This document shows positions 8,844 through 15,671 of a stretch of DNA of 64,000 nt, one piece after another; the stretch's first letter is position 1, and the number at the start of each line of letters is the position of its first letter. A model generated the notes under the pieces. The model saw only the letters and a list, made by a program, of their open reading frames with translations, was not told where the DNA came from and did not search any database. This stretch comes from Polymorphospora lycopeni (GTDB taxonomy: Bacteria; Actinomycetota; Actinomycetes; Mycobacteriales; Micromonosporaceae), in the NCBI RefSeq assembly GCF_042237075.1, contig NZ_JBCGDC010000022.1:1-64000 (forward strand), read 5' to 3'. The position numbers and the translations under genes were made by a program.

Positions 8844-9839
8844 ATGACGACGCCAGAGACCGACTCACCGCGCGTCCCGGCCCCGGGCGGGCGGGCCAGC
8901 GCCCCGGACCCCGGGGCGCCGATCAGCCCCGGCCCGGGAGCCGGCGGTACGGGCGGCCGGGGCGCCCGCCAGCGGCACTGGAAGCGGCGGCGCCGACTCC
9001 TCGTGCTCCTGCTGGTGCTGGCCGCCGGCGTTCTCGTCGGGGTCGACCTGGCCCGCAACGGCAACCGCTCCGGTGCCGAGCCGGCGGCCGCCGCCCGGGA
9101 CGGCATCGCCGCCGGGCTACCGGCCACGGCCGCGACCGGCGCGTCCGCCGAACCGGCGCCCGCCACCGCATCACCCGCACCGGCACCCGCGGCCGCATCC
9201 GCATCCGCACCCGCCAGCGGCGCGTCGGCGGCGGCACCCGCGCCGTCCACGCCCACCCCCGGCCCGGGGTATCCGACGGCCGGGCCGGGCACCTTCGGGT
9301 TCGCCGCCGACGAGGGCGCCGTACTCGGCACCGCCGGAACGCTGCGCCGCTTCCGGGTCGCGGTCGAACACGGCATGGGACAGGACACGGCGGCCTTCGC
9401 CAGCGCCGCCGACACGATCCTCGGCGATCCGCGGAGCTGGACCGCGTCCGGCCAGCTACGGCTGCAGCACGTGCCGCAAACGGCGGCCGCCGACTTCACC
9501 CTCTACCTGGCCACCCCCGCCACGTCGGAGCGGATGTGCGCCGCCGGCGGGCTGCGGACCGAGGGCTACACCTCCTGCCGGCTGCCCGGCCAGGTGATCA
9601 TCAACGTGGCCCGCTGGCAGGAGGCGGTACCCGACTACGGCGCCCCGCTCGACACCTACCGGGCCTACGTGATCAACCACGAGGTCGGTCACGAACTCGG
9701 GTACGGCCACGAGGCGTGCCCGTCCGCCGGCGGCCCCGCCCCGGTGATGCAGCAGCAGACGTACGGCCTGGAGGGGTGCCTGGCCAACGCCTGGCCCTAC
9801 CTCGACGGCCGCCGGTACGTCGGCCCGGCCCTGCCTTGA
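8844..9839 (+). CDS. DUF3152 protein, membrane-anchored metzincin-like (copy 2)
   Basis: A 331-residue paralogue of the preceding gene: Pro/Gly-rich N-terminus, Arg-rich stretch, one hydrophobic segment (about 52-70), a long Ala/Pro/Ser linker, and then the DUF3152 domain with HEVGHELGYGH near residue 279 and PAPVMQQQT downstream. The shared frame (GTFGFAADEGAVLGTAGTLRRFRVAVE here, a close counterpart in copy 1) shows tandem duplication followed by linker divergence. An in-frame GTG at 8826 is an alternative start; ATG 8844 was preferred because it gives a more usual start. The catalytic-site motif is conserved in both copies. Confidence 0.85.
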   Translation: MTTPETDSPRVPAPGGRASAPDPGAPISPGPGAGGTGGRGARQRHWKRRRRLLVLLLVLAAGVLVGVDLARNGNRSGAEPAAAARDGIAAGLPATAATGASAEPAPATASPAPAPAAASASAPASGASAAAPAPSTPTPGPGYPTAGPGTFGFAADEGAVLGTAGTLRRFRVAVEHGMGQDTAAFASAADTILGDPRSWTASGQLRLQHVPQTAAADFTLYLATPATSERMCAAGGLRTEGYTSCRLPGQVIINVARWQEAVPDYGAPLDTYRAYVINHEVGHELGYGHEACPSAGGPAPVMQQQTYGLEGCLANAWPYLDGRRYVGPALP

Positions 9840-9946
9840 GATATTCCCCTGTTCCGCATCGTGGTCGGGTGTTGCACCTCATGGTCGAACCTGTCAGGAA
9901 CGAGCAACAATGGCCCGACACCACTGTCGATTCCGGGGAGTTCACC

Positions 9947-11128
9947 GTGTCGCTGCCCCCGCTCGTCGAGCCCGCCGCCGAGCTGACCGTAGACGAGATC
10001 CGCCGCTATTCCCGCCACCTGATCATCCCCGACGTGGGGGTCGAGGGGCAGAAGCGACTGAAGAACGCCCGCGTGCTCTGCGTCGGCGCCGGCGGCCTCG
10101 GCTCCCCGGCCCTGATGTACCTCGCCGCGGCCGGTGTCGGCACGCTCGGCATCATCGACTTCGACACCGTCGACGAGTCCAACCTCCAGCGGCAGATCAT
10201 CCACGGCCAGTCCGACGTCGGCCGGCCCAAGGCCGAGTCGGCCGCCGCCTCGATCCGCGAGATCAACCCGCTGGTCAAGGTGGAGATCCACAACACCGCG
10301 CTGGACCGCGACAACGTACGCGAGATCTTCGCCCGGTACGACCTGATCGTCGACGGCACCGACAACTTCGCCACCCGCTACATGGTCAACGACGCGGCCG
10401 TCCTGCTCGGCAAGCCGTACGTCTGGGGCTCGATCTACCGCTTCGACGGCCAGGCATCCGTCTTCTGGGCCGAGCACGGTCCCTGCTACCGGTGCCTCTA
10501 CCCCGAGCCGCCGCCGCCCGGCATGGTCCCGTCCTGCGCCGAGGGCGGCGTGCTCGGCGTGCTCTGCGCGTCGGTCGGCTCGATCCAGGTCACCGAGGCG
10601 ATCAAGCTGCTGACCGGCATCGGCGAGCCGCTCGTCGGCGCGCTGACGGTCTACGACGCGCTGGAGATGACGTACCGCAAGATCAAGGTCCGCAAGGACC
10701 CGGCCTGCGTGCTCTGCGGCGACAACCCGACCGTGACCGACCTGCTGGAAGACTACGAGGACTTCTGCGGCGCGGTCTCGCCGGAAGCCGAGGCGGCGGT
10801 CGTCGACGCCACCATCACCGCCCGCGAACTCAAGGAATGGCAGGACGCCGGCAAGGACGTCTTCCTCGTCGACGTGCGCGAACCCGCCGAATACGAGATC
10901 GTCCGCATCCCCGGCGCCACGCTCGTCCCCAAGGGCGAGATCATGTCCGGCGAGGCGCTGGCGAAGTTCCCGCAGGACCGGCAGATCGTGCTGCACTGCA
11001 AGACCGGCGTACGCTCCGCCGAGGCACTCGCCGCCCTCAAGGCGGCCGGGTTCCGCGACGCCGTACACGTGCAGGGCGGCGTGATCGCCTGGGTCAACCA
11101 GATCGACCCGTCGCTGCCGGCGTACTGA
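9947..11128 (+). CDS. moeZ: Adenylyltransferase/sulfurtransferase MoeZ
   Basis: A 393-residue two-domain protein. The E1-like ThiF/MoeB domain has the nucleotide-binding GAGGLGSPALMYLAAAGVG (about 43-61), DFDTVDESNLQRQ and the zinc-ligand pairs CYRC and CVLC. The C-terminal rhodanese domain has DVREPAEYE and the active-site loop CKTGVRS with Cys at residue 351. Such proteins adenylate and then thiocarboxylate small sulfur carriers (MoaD, ThiS, CysO types) for molybdopterin, thiamine and cysteine synthesis. GTG 9947 was chosen because GGGGAG lies 6 nt upstream; an in-frame ATG at 9881 is the alternative. The stop abuts the 142-bp repeat. Confidence 0.95.
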   Translation: MSLPPLVEPAAELTVDEIRRYSRHLIIPDVGVEGQKRLKNARVLCVGAGGLGSPALMYLAAAGVGTLGIIDFDTVDESNLQRQIIHGQSDVGRPKAESAAASIREINPLVKVEIHNTALDRDNVREIFARYDLIVDGTDNFATRYMVNDAAVLLGKPYVWGSIYRFDGQASVFWAEHGPCYRCLYPEPPPPGMVPSCAEGGVLGVLCASVGSIQVTEAIKLLTGIGEPLVGALTVYDALEMTYRKIKVRKDPACVLCGDNPTVTDLLEDYEDFCGAVSPEAEAAVVDATITARELKEWQDAGKDVFLVDVREPAEYEIVRIPGATLVPKGEIMSGEALAKFPQDRQIVLHCKTGVRSAEALAALKAAGFRDAVHVQGGVIAWVNQIDPSLPAY

Positions 11129-11695
11129 GTTGGCTGGCCCCGCCTCCGGCGGGGCTGGCTCGCTCCGCTTCGCGCCGCCCAAGTGCACCGTCTTCGCCCT
11201 GCGGGCATGACGGCTTCGCCGCATGTCCTCGGGCTCCAGACGGTGCGGCGGCGCTCGGTCGACTCGCGGTGTTGGCTGGCCTCGCCTCCGGCTCGGCTGG
11301 CTCGCTCCGCTTCGCGCCGCCTAAGTGCACCGTCTTCGCCCTGCGGGCATGACGGCTTCGCCGCATGTCCTCGGGCTCCAGACGGTGCGGCGGCGCTCGG
11401 TCGACTCGCGGTGTTGGCTGGCCTCGCCTCCGGCTCGGCTGGCTCGCTCCGCTTCGCGCCGCCTAAGTGCACCGTCTTCGCCCTGCGGGCATGACGGCTT
11501 CGCCGCATGTCCTCGGGCTCCTGACGGTGCGGCGGCGCTCGGACGTCTCGCGGTGTTGGCTGGCCTCGCCTCCGGCGCGGCTGGCTCGCTCCGCTACGCG
11601 CCGCCAAAGTGCACCGTCTTCGCCCGGCGGGCCTGACGGCTTCGCCGCATGTCCTCGGGCTCCAGACGGTGCGGCGGCGCTCGGTCGACTCGCGA
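11129..11695. repeat. 142-bp direct repeat, four tandem copies
   Basis: Copies begin at 11129, 11271, 11413 and 11555, an exact 142-bp period, starting one base after the moeZ stop codon. Copies are nearly identical with scattered substitutions. Each contains inverted arms GCACCGTCT and AGACGGTGC enclosing smaller hairpins (GCCC-tgc-GGGC, and CATG-a-CGGC-ttc-GCCG-CATG), so each unit can fold as a branched RNA or DNA structure. Because 142 is not a multiple of three, reading frames shift at each copy, so it does not look protein-coding although short ORFs appear on both strands. Function unknown. Confidence 0.93.
11138..11154 (+). terminator. Hairpin after moeZ, within repeat copy 1
   Basis: CCCCGCC-tcc-GGCGGGG is a perfect 7-bp stem ten bases after the moeZ stop. 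No T-run follows. In copies 2 to 4 the outer pairs are lost by substitutions, so copy 1 may be retained as the moeZ terminator. Confidence 0.5.
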
Positions 11696-11936
11696 CTCTG
11701 GTCGCGGTCTACTGCTGTCCGTCGCCTTGTTCGTCGAGGGGTGGGCGGTGGGTTGGTTGTTGATCTGGGCGTTAGGGACCTTATTGGGCTTCTGTTAGGT
11801 CTCTGCCGCTCAGATCAACTATGCGGCGATTGGTGCCCGGACACGTAAAGGTTGGCAGGTCAGCCCGCCGGGCGGACAGATGACCTTGACTGTCCTACCG
11901 AGGCGGGGGCGGTTCGGCGGCGGTAGCGTCTCGACC
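11696..11936. other. Non-coding stretch with nested inverted repeat (11759-11819)
   Basis: This 241-nt gap after the tandem repeats holds no credible gene and is richer in T than its surroundings. Perfect 9-nt arms GTTGATCTG (11759-11767) and CAGATCAAC (11811-11819) enclose a second imperfect pair AGGGACC / GGTCTCT, giving a nested stem-loop. It could be a small structured RNA, a mobile palindromic element or a terminator. Confidence 0.5.
11924..11929 (+). promoter_or_regulatory. Putative -10 box (TAGCGT), leaderless promoter
   Basis: TAGCGT ends 7 nt before the GTG at 11937, and no ribosome binding site is present. This decides the chosen start of the downstream gene. Confidence 0.45.
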
Positions 11937-12758
11937 GTGATCGACATGGATGCCGCGATCGGCTTCGTGGTCGCGCACGGCGACCTGGTCGACCGGGCGC
12001 GGCTCTCGTGGCTGCGTACCGGGGCCGCCCCGCAGCCGGGCGTGCTCGACGAGGCCGAGGTGGGGCAGACCGCCGAGGGCGGATGGCCCGCCTTCTGGGC
12101 CGGCGAGGTCGCGTCCGTCGACGCCACCTGCTTCCGGCTCGCCGAACTCGACGACCTCGGTGCCCTCGGCCGGCCGGCGGCACGCAAGGCGCTGGACTGG
12201 CTGGCCAGCCGGCAGCTGCCGGACGGTAGCTGGGAGGAGGACGCGGCGCTGGCCAACCAGGCGCCGTCGTGGGCACAGCCGGGAAACCCGGAGGCGCGGC
12301 TCTACCTCACCGCGAACGCCGGATTCTGGCTGACCGTCGCCGGCCACGACGCCCGGTCCGCCGGGCCGCTCGACCACCGGGTCGGCGGCGTGTACGCCGG
12401 CGTCGTGCTCGCCGCCGCGCAGGCCGTGGCCTACCGGATCAACCCGGACGGGACCTGGCCGTCCTTCCTCGCCGCCGGCTGGCTCGGCGCGGCGGTGCTG
12501 CACCGGCAGGAGATGTTCCACGAGTCGGCCCGGATGCAGGTCGTGCTCGGCGAGCGGCTGCCCGGGATGACGCCGGCCGACGTGGCCACCATGGCGGCGG
12601 CGCTGCGCCGGGTCGGCGTCGCCACGCAGGACTGGCTGCTCACCGCCGCCCGGCGCCGGCTCGCCGAGACACAGCGCAGCGACGGCGGCTGGACCAGCGA
12701 CGACGGTGACGCGTTCGACGTACACACCACGCTGGCCGCGATCCGCGCCTGCCGCTGA
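11937..12758 (+). CDS. Prenyltransferase/squalene-cyclase-like alpha-alpha barrel repeat protein
   Basis: A 273-residue protein from GTG 11937 (ATG 11946 is a possible alternative). It contains QW-like repeat motifs: ALDWLASRQLPDGSWEED and ARRRLAETQRSDGGWTSDDG, typical of squalene-hopene cyclase and prenyltransferase alpha-barrel domains. It is about half the size of a full cyclase and I find no DxDD catalytic motif, so it is probably not an ordinary class II terpene cyclase. No membrane segment is obvious. It stands alone, between the repeat region and the convergent proA. The substrate is unknown; a binding or non-canonical role is possible. Confidence 0.75.
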   Translation: MIDMDAAIGFVVAHGDLVDRARLSWLRTGAAPQPGVLDEAEVGQTAEGGWPAFWAGEVASVDATCFRLAELDDLGALGRPAARKALDWLASRQLPDGSWEEDAALANQAPSWAQPGNPEARLYLTANAGFWLTVAGHDARSAGPLDHRVGGVYAGVVLAAAQAVAYRINPDGTWPSFLAAGWLGAAVLHRQEMFHESARMQVVLGERLPGMTPADVATMAAALRRVGVATQDWLLTAARRRLAETQRSDGGWTSDDGDAFDVHTTLAAIRACR

Positions 12759-12799
12759 GCGCCACGCGCCCGCCGGACCGGCCCGGCGCCGGACCCCGG

Positions 12800-14044
12800 T
12801 CAGGTGCGGATGTGGCCGTCGCCGGTGACGACGTACTTGGTCGAGGTCAGCTCGGGCAGGCCCATCGGGCCGCGGGCGTGCAGCTTCTGGGTCGAGATGC
12901 CGATCTCGGCGCCGAACCCGAACTCGCCACCGTCGGTGAAGCGGGTGGAGGCGTTGACCATCACCGCCGCCGCGTCGACCCGGGCCACGAACTCGCGGGC
13001 CGCCGTCGTCGAGTCGGTCACGATCGCCTCGGTGTGCCCGGTGCCGTACCGGCGGATGTGGGCGACCGCGTCCGACAGCGACGGTACGACGGCGGCCGAG
13101 ATGTCGGCGGACAGGTATTCGGTGCCGAAGTCCTCGTCGGTGGCGGGCACCACGTCGGGGGAGTACGCGGCGACCTCGGGGGTGCCGTGCACGGTCACCC
13201 CGGCCTGCGCGAACGCGGCCAGCACCCGGGGCAGGAACGCCTCGGTGACCGCCGCGTGCACCAGCAGCGACTCGGCGGTGTTGCAGGTCGACAGCCGCTG
13301 CGTCTTGGCGTTGAGCACCACGGCCAGCGCCTTGTCGAGGTCGGCGTCCGCGTCGACGTACACGTGGCAGTTGCCGACCCCGGTCTCGATCACCGGAACC
13401 GTCGACTCCTCGACCACCGTCCTGATCAGTGACGCGCCGCCGCGCGGGATGAGTACGTCGACCAGCCCGCGGGCCCGCATCAGCTCCTTGACCGAGTCGC
13501 GGGACGAACTGTCCAGCAACTGGATCGCGTCGGCGGGCAGGCCGGTGTCGGCGACCGCCGCGCGCAGCACCGACACGATGGCGGCGTTGGAGTTGGCGGC
13601 CGACGACGATCCACGGAGCAGGGCCGCGTTGCCCGACTTCAGGCAGATGCCGGCGGCGTCGGCGGTCACGTTCGGTCGCGCCTCGTAGATGATGCCGACG
13701 ACGCCGAACGGCACCCGGATCTGGCGCAGTTCGAGCCCGTTGGGCAGGGTCGAGCCGCGGACCACCTCGCCGACCGGGTCGGGCAGCGCCGCCATCTCGC
13801 GCAGCGCCTCGGCGATCGCGGCGATCCGGGTCCCGGTCAGCGTCAACCGGTCGATGATCGCCGTCGACAGGCCGGCCGCGCGGCCCGCCTCGATGTCACC
13901 GGCGTTCGCGGTCACGATCTCTTCCGTACGGGCGACCAGCGCGTCGGCCATCGCGTGCAGCGCCGCGTCCTTGACCTTGCGGGGCGCGGTCGCCAGTTCG
14001 GCGGCCGCCTCGCGGGCCCGGCGCGCCTGTTCGATGACGCTCAT
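12800..14044 (-). CDS. proA: Glutamate-5-semialdehyde dehydrogenase (gamma-glutamyl phosphate reductase)
   Basis: A 414-residue protein from ATG 14044, with GGAGG five bases upstream. It catalyses NADPH-dependent reduction of glutamyl-5-phosphate to glutamate-5-semialdehyde, the second step of proline synthesis. Family features are ARPNVTADAAGICLKSGNAALLRG (about 120-145) and the catalytic Cys254 in STCNTAES, plus DGGEFGFGAEIGISTQKLHARGP near the C-terminus. Length is normal. It starts 22 nt after proB ends on the same strand, so the two form an operon. The 41-nt gap to the convergent upstream neighbour is GC-rich. Confidence 0.97.
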   Translation of the reverse strand: MSVIEQARRAREAAAELATAPRKVKDAALHAMADALVARTEEIVTANAGDIEAGRAAGLSTAIIDRLTLTGTRIAAIAEALREMAALPDPVGEVVRGSTLPNGLELRQIRVPFGVVGIIYEARPNVTADAAGICLKSGNAALLRGSSSAANSNAAIVSVLRAAVADTGLPADAIQLLDSSSRDSVKELMRARGLVDVLIPRGGASLIRTVVEESTVPVIETGVGNCHVYVDADADLDKALAVVLNAKTQRLSTCNTAESLLVHAAVTEAFLPRVLAAFAQAGVTVHGTPEVAAYSPDVVPATDEDFGTEYLSADISAAVVPSLSDAVAHIRRYGTGHTEAIVTDSTTAAREFVARVDAAAVMVNASTRFTDGGEFGFGAEIGISTQKLHARGPMGLPELTSTKYVVTGDGHIRT

Positions 14045-14066
14045 GATTCCTCCAGCACGGTAGCCG

Positions 14067-15176
14067 TCACAGCAGTACCAGGTCGTCGCGGTGGACGACC
14101 TCTCGTTCGTATCCGGGGCCGAGCGTCGCGGCGAGTTCGACCGTGGACCGGCCGAGCAGTCCGGGCAGCTCCACCGCGTCGTAGTTGACCAGCCCGCGGG
14201 CCACCGGGGAGCCGGCCGCGTCGACCAGGTCGACCGGGTCACCGGCGGTGAAGGTGCCGTCGACCGAGGTGATTCCGGCGGGCAGCAGCGACTTGCGGCG
14301 GTTGACCACCGCCTGCACGGCGCCCGGGTCCAGGTGCAGCCGGCCACGCGGCGAGGTGGCGTGGGCGAGCCAGAACAGCCGGGCGGCCGGGCGTTTCGGC
14401 ATCCGGTGGAAGAACGTGCCGACCGGCTCGCCGGCCAGTGCCGGTGCGGCCAGCGGTGCGGCGGTGAGCACGACCGGGATGCCGAACCCGGTGGCGATCT
14501 TCGCCGCCTCGACCTTGGTGACCATGCCGCCGGTGCCGACGCCGGCCCGCCCGGCCCGGCCCACCGCCACCCCGGCGAGGTCGGCGTCGGTACGTACCTC
14601 GTCGATCCGCCGGCTCTCCGGCCGGGCCGGGTCGCCGGTGTAGAGGGCGTCCACGTCGGAGAGCAGGACCAGCAGGTCGGCGTCGACCAGGGCGGCGACC
14701 AGGGCGGCGAGCCGGTCGTTGTCGCCGAACCGGATCTCGTCGGTGGCGACCGTGTCGTTCTCGTTGACGATCGGGATGGCCCGCAGGTCGAGCAGCTTGC
14801 GCAGGGTCCGGTAGGCGTTGCGGTAGTGCGCCCGCCGGGTGACGTCGTCGACGGTGAGCAGCACCTGGCCGACGGTCCGGCCGTGCCGGCCGAAGCTGGC
14901 CGTGTAGTGGCCGATCAGCAGCCCCTGCCCGACGCTGGCGGCGGCCTGCTGGGTGGCGAGGTCGCGTGGCCGGCGGGGCAGCCCGAGCGGGGCCAGGCCG
15001 GCGGCGATGGCGCCGGACGAGACGAGTACGACCTCCCGGCCGCCTCCGGCCAGCCCGGCGAGTACGTCGGTGAGGGCGTCGACCCGGCCGGTGTCGAGTC
15101 CGCCGAGGGCGGTGGTCAGTGACGACGAACCGACCTTGACCACGATCCGCCGCGCTGACAGGACTGCTTCGCGCAC
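14067..15176 (-). CDS. proB: Glutamate 5-kinase
   Basis: A 369-residue protein from GTG 15176. It phosphorylates glutamate to glutamyl-5-phosphate, the committed and usually feedback-inhibited step of proline synthesis. The amino-acid kinase domain shows VVKVGSSSL at the start, VSSGAIAAG, NENDTVATDEIRFGDNDRLAALVA and GTGGMVTKVEAAKIA. A C-terminal PUA domain follows (about 285-369, from VVNRRKSLLPAGI). The start overlaps no neighbour; 61 nt separate it from the divergent alkyltransferase-like gene. Downstream proA completes the two-gene operon. In many actinobacteria obg precedes proB, but not in this window. Confidence 0.97.
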   Translation of the reverse strand: MREAVLSARRIVVKVGSSSLTTALGGLDTGRVDALTDVLAGLAGGGREVVLVSSGAIAAGLAPLGLPRRPRDLATQQAAASVGQGLLIGHYTASFGRHGRTVGQVLLTVDDVTRRAHYRNAYRTLRKLLDLRAIPIVNENDTVATDEIRFGDNDRLAALVAALVDADLLVLLSDVDALYTGDPARPESRRIDEVRTDADLAGVAVGRAGRAGVGTGGMVTKVEAAKIATGFGIPVVLTAAPLAAPALAGEPVGTFFHRMPKRPAARLFWLAHATSPRGRLHLDPGAVQAVVNRRKSLLPAGITSVDGTFTAGDPVDLVDAAGSPVARGLVNYDAVELPGLLGRSTVELAATLGPGYEREVVHRDDLVLL

Positions 15177-15223
15177 CCGCCCATTCTGCGCGGTTCGGGT
15201 GCGCGCGGGCGTCGCGGCTCCCA

Positions 15224-15229
15224 TATCGT
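15224..15229 (+). promoter_or_regulatory. Putative -10 box (TATCGT), leaderless promoter
   Basis: TATCGT ends 8 nt before the GTG at 15238, with no ribosome binding site between. The spacing matches the other leaderless candidates of this window. Confidence 0.4.
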
Positions 15230-15237
15230 GGCGGGTC

Positions 15238-15546
15238 GTGACGCCTGAGGAGTACGTCGAAGAGGTCCTGACGCTCGTCGAGCGCATCCCGCCGGGTCGG
15301 GTGATGACGTACGGCGCGATCGCCGACTACCTGTCCGACCGGTCCGGGCGGACGTCGGCACGACTGGTCGGCGGGATCATGTCCCGGCACGGCTCCGGCG
15401 TGCCGTGGCACCGGGTGGTCGGCGCCGGCGGCCGGCTCCCGCCGGGCCACGAGGCCGAGGCCGCCGCCCGCCTGATCGGCGAGGGCGCCCGCCTGAACGG
15501 CCTGAAGGTCGACATGCGCGCCTCCTCCTGGTACCCCACCCCTTGA
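15238..15546 (+). CDS. Alkyltransferase-like (ATL) DNA-binding protein, MGMT family
   Basis: A 102-residue protein of the O6-alkylguanine-DNA alkyltransferase C-terminal fold. The usual active-site PCHR is replaced by PWHR (Trp57), the hallmark of ATL proteins, which bind O6-alkylguanine without repairing it and flag the lesion for nucleotide excision repair. Tyr25 (VMTYGAIA) and Arg42 (SARLVGG) match the flipping residues of the family. The helix-turn-helix region is retained. The GTG start was chosen because it gives the family length and lies 8 nt after a TATCGT box. It is followed by a long palindromic element overlapping its stop codon. Confidence 0.9.
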   Translation: MTPEEYVEEVLTLVERIPPGRVMTYGAIADYLSDRSGRTSARLVGGIMSRHGSGVPWHRVVGAGGRLPPGHEAEAAARLIGEGARLNGLKVDMRASSWYPTP

Positions 15547-15619
15547 TCCGCGTGATCAGGGAGTAAGTCCGGCGTGTCGTCGGCGCGCCGCACGACGGGC
15601 TCCCTGATCACCCGGATCA
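15544..15619. repeat. Long imperfect palindrome overlapping the ATL stop codon
   Basis: Arms TGATCCGCGTGATCAGGGAG (15544-15563) and CTCCCTGATCACCCGGATCA (15600-15619) pair over 20 nt with one mismatch. The 36-nt loop holds a further pair GTCGT / ACGAC around GGCGCGCC. It could act as a terminator, but the unusual length and internal GATC repetition suggest a mobile palindromic element family. Confidence 0.85.
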
Positions 15620-15657
15620 TGGCCGGCCGGACGCTGTCCAGCGGGACCGGTGCCGGC

Positions 15658-15663
15658 TAGCAT
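15658..15663 (+). promoter_or_regulatory. Putative -10 box (TAGCAT), leaderless promoter
   Basis: TAGCAT ends 8 nt before the ATG at 15672. No Shine-Dalgarno sequence is seen. Confidence 0.4.
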
Positions 15664-15671
15664 GCCGATTC

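Noticed and set aside
11129..11695. CRISPR array
   Set aside because: Units are contiguous and full length identical, with no unique spacers and no cas genes nearby.
11094..11763. Several 80-284-residue ORFs in the 142-bp repeat array (both strands), including repeated MHRLRPAG starts
   Set aside because: The period is not a multiple of three, so frames drift between copies; no ribosome binding sites; the peptides look like translated repeats.
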